DNA of 64,000 nt from Variovorax sp. PBL-H6 (GCF_901827155.1 NZ_LR594660.1:248001-312000), one strand, 5' to 3'. Numbered from the stretch's first letter, positions 49,585 to 58,459 are shown. The notes: generated by a model from the letters alone, not told the origin. Translations and numbers: made by a program.

Positions 49585-50550
49585 ATGCTCAAACGACTCC
49601 CCCAGGCCCTGGCCACCGCCGCCAGCCTGTTGATGGCCACCCACAGCGCAGCCGCCGGCGGTGTCATGCCGATGAGGGACCTGACCGTTCTCGGCAGCGC
49701 CGCCTTCCCTGGCTCAATGCTCCCGCCCGGCGCGCGACCGGCGCAGCCCCAAACGTCCAATCCCTCCCCCGCTCCCGGCAGCCCGACGGAAGCTGCCCCT
49801 GCGCCAGACGCAGCGGGTCCTTGGAGCGACACCCCGACGCTGACCGTGGCGCGTGCCCTACAAGCCGAGCTTCATCGAACGGATTCGCTGGTCGCGACGT
49901 TCCAGAACACGACCGGGAAGACGCTACAGCTGAATTACCTGCCGGTCGGCGTGCTTGCCTATCCCTTCTCGTCACAGGTCGAGTCCGGGTGTCCCGCTGT
50001 CGGCGGGACGCTCGCCGTCGGCGCCACCTGCAAGCTGCTCCTCCAGTTCGCGCCCGGAGCCGGTGCGGCAGGGACCTACCAGGACGCAGAAAGCTTCTTC
50101 TTTCAATGGCAGTTCGAGGCCTGCGCGGCTGGAGCTTGCGGTGACCCCGCTGCAGCAGGCCACAAGACGTTGGCGATGCTGACCGGGCAGGTGACTGCGC
50201 CGGCGCGCCCGGTCATGTTGGCTTTCGACCAAGGTGGCGCCCTGGGTTACTTGCCCGCAGGAACCGTTCTAACGAGGAAGGTGAAGCTCCACAACAGCGG
50301 TACGAACAACTACCAGGTCTACAGCGTTGGCTTCTTCCAGGACGGCTCACAGGGGCAAATCAAAAACCTCAGCTCGACCTGCCAAATCGGCGTTGCCGGT
50401 GGCCAAACCTGCGAACTGTCCTTCACCGTGGAGGTGAGCCAGTGGCAGCCGGCTGGAACCTACCGCTCGACGCTACGTGTTGGCGGCGCCGACCCGGCTG
50501 CAAACAACTACAGCCTCAACGCGGACATCGAGGTGAGTTTCACCAAGTAG
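49585..50550 (+). CDS. Secreted protein with two Ig-like beta domains
   Basis: 321 aa. Signal peptide of about 24 aa ending SAAA. A Pro/Ala-rich linker (about 50-80) leads to two beta domains, each with 'ATFQNTTGKTLQLNYLPVGVLAY' or 'KVKLHNSGTNNYQVYSVGF' strands and a C-x-V-G-G-T or C-x-I-G-V pair of cysteines, the look of DUF1573/choice-of-anchor domains. It may be a periplasmic or surface-attached structural protein. ATG 49585. The next gene starts three bases after its stop. Confidence 0.7.
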   Translation: MLKRLPQALATAASLLMATHSAAAGGVMPMRDLTVLGSAAFPGSMLPPGARPAQPQTSNPSPAPGSPTEAAPAPDAAGPWSDTPTLTVARALQAELHRTDSLVATFQNTTGKTLQLNYLPVGVLAYPFSSQVESGCPAVGGTLAVGATCKLLLQFAPGAGAAGTYQDAESFFFQWQFEACAAGACGDPAAAGHKTLAMLTGQVTAPARPVMLAFDQGGALGYLPAGTVLTRKVKLHNSGTNNYQVYSVGFFQDGSQGQIKNLSSTCQIGVAGGQTCELSFTVEVSQWQPAGTYRSTLRVGGADPAANNYSLNADIEVSFTK

Positions 50551-50552
50551 TG

Positions 50553-51083
50553 ATGCGCGGAAGGAACGAAAATCGCCTGGGGATGGCGACGGCCCCTGCT
50601 GACCTCGACCCTCTGAAGGAGCTCGCGCGCCTATGTCGAACCGCGGCTGTTCGCGAGACGCTCGAGCGACTTGGCAACCTGCTGTGCCACAGCCTTGATG
50701 CCGCGGGCGTGCGCTGGCAGGCGCTCGAGACGGGCCATACCGTAGCTCAGCGTGCCGACGGCTGTGACGCCTGCTGCTCCATTGCCCTCCTCGGCAAGAA
50801 GCCCGTGTACAACAGGGCCGCTCCCCTTCCCGCCCCGGAGTTTCGCCTTGACCTGAGGTTTCGGACACAACTCGCCTCAGACTGGGAGGTGACTGCCTGC
50901 CTAGCTGACAGGTCTGGCGCTTTCCCTCAGCCACCAGCTCGATTTTGGTCCCGCGAGGTGCTGCTCGGCGACCTTTGGCACCTGAACACCGACCTTGACG
51001 TCCTCGAACTGGACGGCCTTTTCGACGACTGGGAGCAAAGCTGCCTGCTCGAAGTTGCCGACTTCGTCGGCCATTCGTTCTAA
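50553..51083 (+). CDS. Unknown protein, about 176 aa
   Basis: Starts at ATG 50553, three bases after the previous stop; ATG 50583 is an alternative with GGGG directly upstream. Soluble, several Cys in a 'DGCDACCS' cluster, acidic C-terminus ('NTDLDVLELDGLFDDWEQ'). No family recognised. Likely co-transcribed with the secreted protein. Confidence 0.55.
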   Translation: MRGRNENRLGMATAPADLDPLKELARLCRTAAVRETLERLGNLLCHSLDAAGVRWQALETGHTVAQRADGCDACCSIALLGKKPVYNRAAPLPAPEFRLDLRFRTQLASDWEVTACLADRSGAFPQPPARFWSREVLLGDLWHLNTDLDVLELDGLFDDWEQSCLLEVADFVGHSF

Positions 51084-51136
51084 ACCCTGCGTCACCCGGC
51101 GTTTGCTAGACGAAGGACAAAACCACCTAGGACATC

Positions 51137-51481
51137 ATGAAATACGCCCTCCCCTTCGACATCGAAATCGAAACTACCCTCGACGGCGCCGGCCGCATCG
51201 TGCGCTCCGGCCTCAGCAAGGAGCTTGTTGGCAACCACGGCGCAATGCCTGTGGAAGCGTGGGTGAAGCTCTCCACCCTGGAGCAACACAAGGTGTTGAG
51301 CCAGGGCGCGAAGCACCCCTTCGCCGCGCATGCTGAAGACCGGGTGGCCAGTGGCATCGTCGCCGGCATGGAGGCCCTCCTCCTGGCGCTGGCCTGTGAA
51401 GGCATCAACCTCAACTCCGTCTCGGCCGCCAAGGCCCTCGTGACCGCTGTCGAGGCCGCGGCCAAACAGCAGGCCGACTGA
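51137..51481 (+). CDS. Unknown small protein, 114 aa
   Basis: ATG 51137 with a TAGGACATC leader. Mixed fold with an amphipathic C-terminal helix. CTAGACG-AAGGACAAAACC at 51108-51125 resembles a shared-motif promoter. No family recognised. Ended by the terminator at 51501. Confidence 0.6.
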   Translation: MKYALPFDIEIETTLDGAGRIVRSGLSKELVGNHGAMPVEAWVKLSTLEQHKVLSQGAKHPFAAHAEDRVASGIVAGMEALLLALACEGINLNSVSAAKALVTAVEAAAKQQAD

Positions 51482-51499
51482 GCTCCCCTCATTCCCTTC

Positions 51500-51525
51500 G
51501 AAGCCCGCTCACCGCGGGCTTCCTT
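51500..51525 (+). terminator. Rho-independent terminator
   Basis: AAGCCCGC/GCGGGCTT stem followed by CCTTA. Confidence 0.8.
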
Positions 51526-51579
51526 ATGGGCGCTTGCGCAGTGGCGCGCCCGACTCTCTAGATGACCCGAGGCCTGCTC

Positions 51580-51599
51580 GCTATACGGCCTAGGACAAC
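51580..51599 (+). promoter_or_regulatory. Shared-motif promoter
   Basis: GCTATACGG at 51580-51588, then TAGGACAAC to 51599. A separate AAGGAA ribosome site follows, showing AGGACAAC is not the ribosome site. Confidence 0.65.
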
Positions 51600-51615
51600 T
51601 CACAAGGAACCAATT

Positions 51616-52746
51616 TTGGAAACACTAGCCCTCCTGCTGGTCGTGCCGCTCCTCTGGCCCTTCATCGCGAAGGCAATTTGGAAGCATGAGCTGACCGTGC
51701 GGGAAATTGCCATCAATCTGGCCGTCGGCGCCGCCATCGTCATCCTCGGATGGGCCGGCGGACGCTATGCCCAGACGCACGATGTCGAGTTGCTCAACGG
51801 TGAAGTGCTCCGCAAGGAGTCCCATCGTGTCTCCTGCGAGCACAGTTACGAGTGCAACTGCACGTCCTCAACCAGCACCGATTCCCAGGGCCGGACCACC
51901 ACAACGAAGAGCTGCTCCACTTGCTACGAGCACACTCATGACGTCGACCACACGCTGTACACCAACGTGGGGGACATCGACATCGACCGCGTTGACCGTC
52001 AAGGGCTCACAGTCCCTCCGCGCTTCACCAAGGCCGCCGTTGGGGACCCGGTGGCGAAAAGCCACAACTTCGTGAACTACGTGAAGGCTGCGCCCGAGTC
52101 GCTGTTCAACACGCTCGCCGAGAAGGCCGCGTACGCGAAATTCGACGGCCACCTGCCTCCCTATCCGGACGAAATCCATGACTACCACTACGCGAATCGT
52201 GTTCTGGTCGTCGGCGCAAAGGTGCCGGACGCAGCCGAATGGAATGCAAAGCTCGCAGGCGCCTTGAAGAAGCTCGGCCCGGCCAAGCACGCGAACGCCG
52301 TCCTGGTGTTCACCGCCGACACGGACCCGAACTACGCGCAGGCCCTGCACCAGAAATGGCTGGGCGGAAAGAAGAACGACATTATTGTGGTCATCGGCGC
52401 GCCCAGCTACCCTGAGGTCGAATGGGCCCGCGTCGTGACCTGGTCCGACAGCCAGCTCTTCAAAGTGCAGCTCCAGGATGCCATCCAGGACCTGAAGACC
52501 GTGACGCCCGATTCCGTCATCGCCTTGCTCACAGAGCAAACGATGAAGGGCTTCGAGCGCAAGAAAATGTCCGACTTCGAGTACCTGAAATGGGAAATCG
52601 CCCCGCCTACGTGGCTGCTTGCCCTGCTGTTCGTGCTCTCGCTGGTCGCCAGCGTCGTCACGTCAATCAAGCTTGCTAACAACTCCGAATCGTCGGGCGG
52701 CTACATGCCGCGCCGGTTCGCACGAAACGCTAAAAGCCGGCGCTAA
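51616..52746 (+). CDS. Membrane protein with a TPM-like extracytoplasmic domain
   Basis: 376 aa. TTG 51616 has AAGGAAC upstream; the longer frame would start before the promoter. TM1 (about 5-20), TM2 (about 30-48) and a last TM (about 330-352) frame a large domain with a Cys cluster (SCEHSYECNC, SCSTCYEH) and a 'ANAVLVFTADTDPNYAQALHQKWLGGKKNDIIVVIG' stretch like TPM domains. TPM proteins are frequent partners of LemA, and a LemA-like gene follows. The assignment is by pattern and context. Confidence 0.6.
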   Translation: METLALLLVVPLLWPFIAKAIWKHELTVREIAINLAVGAAIVILGWAGGRYAQTHDVELLNGEVLRKESHRVSCEHSYECNCTSSTSTDSQGRTTTTKSCSTCYEHTHDVDHTLYTNVGDIDIDRVDRQGLTVPPRFTKAAVGDPVAKSHNFVNYVKAAPESLFNTLAEKAAYAKFDGHLPPYPDEIHDYHYANRVLVVGAKVPDAAEWNAKLAGALKKLGPAKHANAVLVFTADTDPNYAQALHQKWLGGKKNDIIVVIGAPSYPEVEWARVVTWSDSQLFKVQLQDAIQDLKTVTPDSVIALLTEQTMKGFERKKMSDFEYLKWEIAPPTWLLALLFVLSLVASVVTSIKLANNSESSGGYMPRRFARNAKSRR

Positions 52747-52790
52747 ACGCCCCTGCCTCCCAGTTCATCAATCACCAAGGAAATCACCCC

Positions 52791-53381
52791 ATGAAGAAAA
52801 ATCAACACGGCTCGGCCGCTGTCGGCATCCTCATCGCAATCGTCGCCCTGTTCGTGCTGATTGGCGCGGTCTTCGGTGTCAGCTACATCTCGGCCTACAA
52901 CGCCGGCAACACCATGGAGCAAGGCATCAAGGCCACGCACCAGAACAACCAAAACATCCTGGCGACGTACTCGCAGAAGGTCCTGGAGGCCGCACAGGTC
53001 ACAGACATGATGCGCGACGACCTGGTGCGGGTGACGAAGGCAGCCATCGAGGGCCGCTATGGCGCTGATGGCTCCAAGGCGGTGTTCCAGGCAATAACCG
53101 AAACCAACCCGCAAGTGTCGGAAAAGCTCTACCTGAAGCTTCAGCAAATTGTAGAGTCCGGTCGCGACGAATTCAAGGTCAACCAGACTACGCTCATCGA
53201 CAAGAAGCGCGTTTACCAGCAGGAGCTCGGCTCCTTTTGGCGCGGTATGTGGATGCGCATTGCCGGCTACCCGAAAATCAACCTCGACGACTACAAGGTT
53301 GTCATCACCGAAGGTGTCGAAGCAACCTTCAAGAGCGGCAAGGAATCGGCACCGATTCGACTGCGCGCTTCCCAGCAATAA
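52791..53381 (+). CDS. LemA-like membrane protein
   Basis: 196 aa. One TM (about 10-32), then an all-helical extracytoplasmic or cytosolic body with 'SYISAYNAGNTMEQGIKATHQNNQNILATYSQKV' and 'KKRVYQQELGSFWRGMWMRIAGYP', the layout of LemA proteins. AAGGAAATCACCCC precedes ATG 52791. Forms a two-gene unit with the TPM-like gene 44 bases upstream. Confidence 0.65.
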   Translation: MKKNQHGSAAVGILIAIVALFVLIGAVFGVSYISAYNAGNTMEQGIKATHQNNQNILATYSQKVLEAAQVTDMMRDDLVRVTKAAIEGRYGADGSKAVFQAITETNPQVSEKLYLKLQQIVESGRDEFKVNQTTLIDKKRVYQQELGSFWRGMWMRIAGYPKINLDDYKVVITEGVEATFKSGKESAPIRLRASQQ

Positions 53382-53399
53382 GCCTCTGGCTTGATTTCG

Positions 53400-53426
53400 A
53401 GCGGACCCTCTCTGGGTCCGCTTTTC
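53400..53426 (+). terminator. Rho-independent terminator
   Basis: AGCGGACCC/GGGTCCGCT stem followed by TTTTC. Confidence 0.88.
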
Positions 53427-53460
53427 TTTGCTCCTCGGACTGAGGCAGTCCACCGCCAAG

Positions 53461-53496
53461 AAAAGGCGCCCCGACGGCGCTGTGGCGGTCGGGGCG
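53461..53496 (-). terminator. Terminator of the 53525-54136 gene
   Basis: CGCCCCGAC/GTCGGGGCG stem; on the minus strand CCTTTTCTT follows. Confidence 0.8.
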
Positions 53497-53524
53497 GAAT
53501 GGTTTGTTTAGGCTAAGGTGGCCG

Positions 53525-54136
53525 TTAGAGGTCCTCGGTATGCTCCGCTTTGAGGCGCCGTTCTGTGAGGTCGAACCAGCCCTCCAGGCGCTGAAAGATT
53601 TCAGCTTGGGAGAACATGTCGCGGCTTTCACCAATGAGCTGCAACAGCTGAGCCTCTTTGCCGCTGTACGCGACCCAGTCGGGCATATGCCGGCAGAGGT
53701 GAGCGCAGTAAGCTGCATGGGCCTCGAAGTTGAGCTTCATGCCGAAGGCGTCGGCTAGGCGCGCTTGGATGCCATAGGTGCGGCACTCGCGCTCCGTAGC
53801 CTGGCCGGTGACAGGGTGTTCGTACTCGCGTCCCGCAATTTCGATTTTGCCCAGGTTGAAGGTGAAGCCGCCCCAGGGGTTGCAGCGTTCATCGAACCTG
53901 TCCGGGCCGAACTCGACTGCGTGGGCCAGGTCGTGGCAAATCGCTCCGAATTCTGACGAGTAGGCGTAGCGCCCACCAAACACGTATTCCTTGTAGCCCT
54001 CTTGTTCTAGGTCGAAGTGAAACCCTGGGTGCCGCATCAGCGGAATGCGCGCGAGGCGCTCGTCAAATACGCGACGCAGCCGCGGGATGCGCGATTGGGG
54101 GATGGTCTTCATCCCCAGTCCAAAAATGTCTGCCAT
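53525..54136 (-). CDS. Unknown protein with an HDLAH motif
   Basis: 203 aa. 'EFGAICHDLAHAVEFGPDRF' resembles a metal-binding helix (H-D-x-x-H); further His/Cys residues occur in 'AHAAYCAHLCRHMPDW'. Soluble. No established family recognised. Could be a metal-dependent hydrolase but this is only the motif. Confidence 0.6.
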   Translation of the reverse strand: MADIFGLGMKTIPQSRIPRLRRVFDERLARIPLMRHPGFHFDLEQEGYKEYVFGGRYAYSSEFGAICHDLAHAVEFGPDRFDERCNPWGGFTFNLGKIEIAGREYEHPVTGQATERECRTYGIQARLADAFGMKLNFEAHAAYCAHLCRHMPDWVAYSGKEAQLLQLIGESRDMFSQAEIFQRLEGWFDLTERRLKAEHTEDL

Positions 54137-54197
54137 GTCGTGTGCTCAAGTGGTCCTAACGACGTCTAGCGACGAGGGCAATGCCCGCGAGCGCCCC

Positions 54198-54464
54198 CTA
54201 CCTGCCGCGCGCCTCCTCTTCCTCCATGCAGGTCTCGCACCAGCCCGTGGGGTCGCCAAGATGTGCCTTGGCCAGGGCGAGTGTCGGATGGTTGACGACG
54301 TGGCCATGTGCTTCGCAAATCGTTGCCCAGGGACCTCCGCTTTCATCCAGGTCGGCCTGGGCGGCGGAGTACAGACCCACAAGGTGTCCGGTTTTTCGGC
54401 TTTCGCGCTGCAAGACGCACCCCGCAAGGTCTGCGAACTCGTATTTCTTGACCGCTCCAGTCAT
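54198..54464 (-). CDS. Unknown small protein, 88 aa
   Basis: ATG 54464 with GGAGCGGGGG upstream. Contains paired Cys (TICEAH, WCETCMEEEE), possibly a zinc site. The acidic C-terminus is 'EEEEAR'. The AT-rich leader has three TTTTAG boxes and a TATGAT -10 candidate preceded by CTAAAGCGC (complement of 54532-54554). Confidence 0.55.
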   Translation of the reverse strand: MTGAVKKYEFADLAGCVLQRESRKTGHLVGLYSAAQADLDESGGPWATICEAHGHVVNHPTLALAKAHLGDPTGWCETCMEEEEARGR

Positions 54465-54531
54465 CCCCCGCTCCTTTCGCCAAATCAGCTAAAACTAAAA
54501 CGCATCGGCGCACTTTTGAGATGCTAAAATG

Positions 54532-54554
54532 TATCATACGACAATGCGCTTTAG
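54532..54554 (-). promoter_or_regulatory. Promoter candidate of the 54198-54464 gene
   Basis: Minus-strand CTAAAGCGC and TATGAT 16 bases apart start to start. TTTTAG boxes repeat downstream toward the gene (about 54485-54530). Confidence 0.45.
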
Positions 54555-54641
54555 GCGGCGGCTTCGTGCTTCGAGTCCGGCGCCGCGATAAGCGCAGTCC
54601 ATATACAAAGCTTCCGCTGAGAAGCGTGTTGGCCTCAAACT

Positions 54642-55448
54642 ATGAACACCCTCGAAATCCATTGCGAACTCGGCGAGCTGAGCCGCCCCTTCGTCTGCGA
54701 GCCGGTCCAACCCAACCAGCTGGTGCACCTCACGCTCATCGTCGACGGCAAGCCCTTCGCCTCCACGAAGGATGAGACCACCGACGGTCCCCGCCTTGAC
54801 GGAAACATCCTACTGGCAGGTCGACTGCGCGGGGCGCAACTCTTCCTCCTGAACTGTGAGTGCGGTGTGCCTGAGTGCGCCGGCGTCTTCGAGCCGGTTC
54901 ATGTCCGTAGAAGGACGGGCGCGGTCTCCTGGACGTTCTCGCAGGCTTACTTCGACTACCTGCGCAGCAGGGGCTTCGTCGAGGGGGAGCCGCGGGAAGT
55001 GTCGTTCGAGTTCGACCGCGCCGCCTACGAGAGCCTTCTAGAGTCAGCTGAGGATTTCGCGGTAGCCGCTGAAGGGGGCGGCAAGGTCGCTCTCCTCGGC
55101 GAGAGCGAGCGCCCTGTTGCCAAGTCCATCCTCCTCCAACTCGCGGCGGAGCGCCAGCTGATGGCAGCTCGGCTTGCCAGCCGGTGGTTCGTGTCCTCGG
55201 CGGCCGGCCGGCAGGGCTACGAGGTCATCCGTCCCCGCTCGGTTGCGGGGCGGACGCCCGATTTCAAGGGTGCATTGCCCGAGCGGCCCAGTGTCGACCG
55301 GGGCATCCGCATAGGGGTGGGCTCGCCGGAGCATCACCTTGTCTACCAATATCAGTTCGACGACCGGTCTGGAGCCGGGCATTGGGCCTACTCGTACACG
55401 CAGGTCGACGGCACCTTGTGCGACTTTCCGCCACCGTGGGAGGCGTGA
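54642..55448 (+). CDS. Unknown protein, 268 aa
   Basis: Soluble. N-terminal beta-rich domain with a Cys set (LLNCECGVPECAG), a middle helical segment, and a C-terminal domain with 'HHLVYQYQFDDRSGAGHWAYSY'. No family recognised. Four bases separate it from the next gene, so the two are co-transcribed. Confidence 0.65.
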   Translation: MNTLEIHCELGELSRPFVCEPVQPNQLVHLTLIVDGKPFASTKDETTDGPRLDGNILLAGRLRGAQLFLLNCECGVPECAGVFEPVHVRRRTGAVSWTFSQAYFDYLRSRGFVEGEPREVSFEFDRAAYESLLESAEDFAVAAEGGGKVALLGESERPVAKSILLQLAAERQLMAARLASRWFVSSAAGRQGYEVIRPRSVAGRTPDFKGALPERPSVDRGIRIGVGSPEHHLVYQYQFDDRSGAGHWAYSYTQVDGTLCDFPPPWEA

Positions 55449-55451
55449 GCC

Positions 55452-55952
55452 ATGGCCAACGTCGCGGCCCACTGCCGCCCGGGCCACCACGCTCATGCGG
55501 GCCATACGCCGGTCTGTGCCTGGCCCGCAGATTGCTACGTCCAATGGGGGACAAAGGGACTGGTCTTGCGCCGAGACGGCGGCGAGCCATACATCACAGC
55601 CTACTTCGAAGCGTTCCCCGAGACGTTCATCCGAGGAGAAGGCTCCAACGTAGAGGACGCGGAGCGAAACGCATTTGCCAAGTTCGAGCGCTATCAAGCT
55701 TGTCCGGGCCACGAGTTCGAGCGCCGGGGGTACACGAACGGTGCAGGGTTCTGCAAGCACTGCGGGATGTTCAAGGGCAAGGCGTTCCTTCCGGCGACCT
55801 CGTGCACCGTATGCTCAACGCCAACTGATTACAGCTACGGCGTCGATGCCAACAAGGTTTCCCATTGGTACTGCGAAGACCATGAGCAGCTGCGGCCGCG
55901 GGACACGCAACCGAGCTTCGTCGACCGCCTACGTGCCTCCAACGAGGACTAG
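55452..55952 (+). CDS. Unknown zinc-ribbon-like protein, 166 aa
   Basis: 'NGAGFCKHCGMFKGKAFLPATSCTVCSTPTDYSY' gives two C-x2-C pairs, a probable zinc ribbon, and the N-terminus is His-rich ('GHHAHAGHTPVC'). 'YITAYFEAFPETFIRGEG' precedes it. It occurs right after the 268-aa gene. Function unknown. Confidence 0.65.
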   Translation: MANVAAHCRPGHHAHAGHTPVCAWPADCYVQWGTKGLVLRRDGGEPYITAYFEAFPETFIRGEGSNVEDAERNAFAKFERYQACPGHEFERRGYTNGAGFCKHCGMFKGKAFLPATSCTVCSTPTDYSYGVDANKVSHWYCEDHEQLRPRDTQPSFVDRLRASNED

Positions 55953-56010
55953 GCCCCGGGCCAGCCCGCCTTCAAACTTCGATTTCCGAGTCATAGCCCC
56001 CAGGAGCACC

Positions 56011-56685
56011 ATGCGCCCAATTGTCCTGCCAGTCATCCACTTTGCTGAAAAGGCCCGTGCCTTCCACAACGCCGCGGTTGCCTTTGACGCCGGGTGCGAC
56101 GGGGTGTGGCTCATCTCGATGGACGGGCGAGATTCGTTGCTCGAGCCCGCTGCGCTTGAAATCAAGGCTGCCTGGCCGACCAAGCAGGTCGGCATCAATT
56201 ATCTGACCCTGCCGGCCGTAGAGGCCATTAGGCGCAATGTCGCAGCCGGGCTGGACATGACCTAGGCTGACAATGCGCGCGTGAATACGACGGAGGACGA
56301 CGCGCTGGGCCTTCCGATTGCCGCCGAGCTACGCAAGTATCCTGGGCACGCGTTTTTTGGAGGGGTGGCGTTCAAGTACCAGGCGGCGGAGCCCAACCCG
56401 GGCCTGGCTGCGCAGCGCGCGGTTGAGTTCGGCATGATTCCAACCACGAGCGGGGAGGCGACCGGCAAGGCGGCAGACGTCGAAAAGCTGAAGCTCATGC
56501 GCGCGGCGCTGGGTGAGGCCCCGCTCGCTATCGCCAGCGGAATCACCCCGGACAACGTCGACCTGTACGCCCCCTACCTCACGCACATCTTGGTGGCAAC
56601 GGGGGTCTCGGCGAGCTTCCACGACTTCGATTACGAGTTGCTAGCTCTCCTCATGGGTCGGCTCGAAATGGGGCGTGCAGCATGA
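56011..56685 (+). pseudogene. TIM-barrel enzyme gene interrupted by an in-frame TAG
   Basis: ATG 56011 opens a (beta-alpha)8-type protein ('VLPVIHFAEKARAFHNAAVAFDAGCDGVWLI'). The frame stops at TAG 56263-56265 after 'GLDMT' and then continues without a shift: 'ADNARVNTTEDDALGLPIAAELRKYPGHAFFGG', 'PTTSGEATG', 'APLAIASGITPDNVDLYAPYLTHILVATGVS'. TAG stands where family-like 'D-M-x-W-x-D-N' sense suggests TGG. A continuous reading gives about 225 aa of normal barrel. Nonsense mutation, readthrough or sequencing error. Confidence 0.65.
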
Positions 56686-57413
56686 GCGCCGGCGCAAGGG
56701 CTGTCCGTGGCGGCCTCGAGAGAGTCTCGCTGACAGGCCCGGATGACAACACCTCCGTCGATGCGTTGGCCGAGCTCGGACGCCGCTACCCGTTTGTCGA
56801 ATGGGCGCTACTTTACCTACCCGAGAAGGAGCGGCTGGCACGCAACCCGACGAGGGCTTGGCGAGAGCGCTTTTTCGATGCGGGGGCCGCCGGCGGTTCG
56901 GCCGTTCACCTGTGCGGGCTTCAGGCTTTTGCGGAGCTGAAGGCCGGCGCCCTGCCAACGGACATCCTGCAGGCTGGTCGGCTGCAATTGAACATCAATG
57001 CGCGCGGGGTGGTATTCAGCGTGAGCGAGACGCTCGACCTCTACCGGCGCGCGCTGGACCTCGGGCCTGACCTCATCCTCCAGCGCCATGGCGGCACTAC
57101 CGCGGCAATCGAGCTATTCCTCGGTCACCTCGCCGGCGATGACCGGTCGCGCGTCCACGTGCTGCTCGACGAGTCAAAGGGCCGTGGCGTGAAGCCCGAT
57201 GCCTGGACCATTCCGAAGGGGCTTGGGAGCGCGTTTCTCGGTTTCGCGGGGGGCATTTCGCCAGGCAACGTCGCGACCGTGGCGCGAGCAGTCGATGAAC
57301 TGAGCGTAGCTTACTGGCTGGACATGGAGTCCGGTGTGCGCACGGAAAACGAGTTCGACATCAGTAAGGCGAAAGCCGTTCTCGAAACGGTCGCCGAGTT
57401 CGTGGCGAGCTAG
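56682..57413 (+). CDS. Phosphoribosylanthranilate isomerase-like TIM barrel
   Basis: 243 aa. The C-terminal part has 'VHVLLDESKGRGVKPDAWTIP' and 'LGFAGGISPGNVATVARAV', the phosphate-binding loop order of TrpF-like barrels, then 'YWLDMESGVRTENEFDISKAKAVLETV', also PRAI-like. The N-terminal Cys/Asp of TrpF are not obvious, so it may be a different isomerase. ATGA overlap with the interrupted barrel gene upstream suggests one operon of two related barrels. Confidence 0.65.
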   Translation: MSAGARAVRGGLERVSLTGPDDNTSVDALAELGRRYPFVEWALLYLPEKERLARNPTRAWRERFFDAGAAGGSAVHLCGLQAFAELKAGALPTDILQAGRLQLNINARGVVFSVSETLDLYRRALDLGPDLILQRHGGTTAAIELFLGHLAGDDRSRVHVLLDESKGRGVKPDAWTIPKGLGSAFLGFAGGISPGNVATVARAVDELSVAYWLDMESGVRTENEFDISKAKAVLETVAEFVAS

Positions 57414-57425
57414 CAGCTCAACCTG

Positions 57426-57713
57426 CTATTTCGCTGGCGCCAAGAGCTTCAACAGGAAAGCGGCGACCAGGAAGACAGCCCCGCCGCGCAAGCTCCAGCG
57501 GTCTACCCAGGACCATCGTGACAGTTCGGCTTCGAGTACAGCTATTACAACGGGCGCCATCGGGTCCTCGGGGCGTGACTTGGCCTTCGCGTCTGAGACA
57601 ACCTTTCGAAGGTTGTCGACGAATCCATAGAGCCCGTCGTTGCGCCAAGCCGTCACCACGAGCAGGATGCCGCTGACGAGGCCGCACACGTCAGACCATG
57701 TTTCTAGGGACAC
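57426..57713 (-). CDS. Two-TM membrane protein, 95 aa
   Basis: Hydrophobic segments at about 9-25 and 75-92, basic loop between. ATG 57713. No family recognised. Next to the toxin-antitoxin-like pair but probably separate. Confidence 0.55.
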   Translation of the reverse strand: MSLETWSDVCGLVSGILLVVTAWRNDGLYGFVDNLRKVVSDAKAKSRPEDPMAPVVIAVLEAELSRWSWVDRWSLRGGAVFLVAAFLLKLLAPAK

Positions 57714-57722
57714 GTGGCACGC

Positions 57723-58082
57723 TCAAAGAGATATCACCCGACGCGGCTCGCTGGTTTGGCCTTCCAGGTCTTCCAGGCCAAGGACCAATCGCTTTCCGGC
57801 TGCGTGTGCCAATCGGACGAGCGTCAGCAATGAAGGACCGCGCTCCATCTCTCCTGTCTCTAGGCGGCTGATTTCGGCCTGGCCAATCCCGCTGGCTGCC
57901 TCTAGCCCCTCCTGCGACAGCGCACCTTCCTTTCGCATCTCCCGGAGGAATGCCCCAATTTGCTTCAGCATTTCGTAGTTGTCGAACCCGAACCGGACTT
58001 CTGGGTCTTGAAGCAGGCTTGCTTCAAACTCCTCAGACTCGCGCGCTTGGGCAGCGGCATCGTTTACGTTCATTCGTCCCAT
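57723..58082 (-). CDS. XRE-type antitoxin-like regulator
   Basis: 119 aa from ATG 58082 (GGAGAGAAGACC upstream). Residues about 40-100 are a Cro/C1 helix-turn-helix ('FLREMRKEGALSQEGLEAASGIGQAEISRLE'). It follows a 119-aa gene with a 13-base gap, the toxin-then-antitoxin order of HigBA-like modules. It would bind its own promoter. Confidence 0.75.
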   Translation of the reverse strand: MGRMNVNDAAAQARESEEFEASLLQDPEVRFGFDNYEMLKQIGAFLREMRKEGALSQEGLEAASGIGQAEISRLETGEMERGPSLLTLVRLAHAAGKRLVLGLEDLEGQTSEPRRVISL

Positions 58083-58095
58083 GGTCTTCTCTCCT

Positions 58096-58455
58096 TCAGG
58101 TTGACCGCCCCCACGCGCGTGCACGCGCATCCGGCGCGGACTTTGGAAGACCGACTCGTGCGGTAGCCTGCCAGGCGTCGATGGCAAGAAGGGTCACTAC
58201 GCCAGCCTCGACCTGATAGACGCACTCGACTCGGCCGAACAGGTTGTATGAATACTCCACCCCGTACAGCGTAGCGTAGCCCCCGGCACCGGAGGTCAGG
58301 TATTCGCTGGGGGCCAGGGGCTCGAGGCCGAGGTCCATGGCATGGTGGCGAGCAATCATCATCCCAGTACATTGTTTCACCGCCCGGCCGGGCGCCTTGA
58401 GGACGTCGAGCAACTCGAGCCGGGCGTCCGGGTGGTAGATGGGCAGCACGTTCAA
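58096..58455 (-). CDS. Putative toxin of the XRE pair
   Basis: 119 aa. 'EYSYNLFGRVECVYQVEAGVVTLLAIDAW' is a beta pattern similar to small RelE/HigB-like toxins but I cannot confirm the family. A -10-like CATAAT with TTGCAT 16 bases upstream overlaps the TTG start at 58455, so the true start may be a little downstream. Called a toxin mainly from the operon order. Confidence 0.5.
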   Translation of the reverse strand: MNVLPIYHPDARLELLDVLKAPGRAVKQCTGMMIARHHAMDLGLEPLAPSEYLTSGAGGYATLYGVEYSYNLFGRVECVYQVEAGVVTLLAIDAWQATARVGLPKSAPDARARAWGRST

Positions 58456-58459
58456 ATTA

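Noticed and set aside
56263..56265. TAG reassigned to Trp across the replicon
   Set aside because: Several intact genes, including jetD and the VWA gene, end in TAG at sensible places, so general reassignment is excluded.
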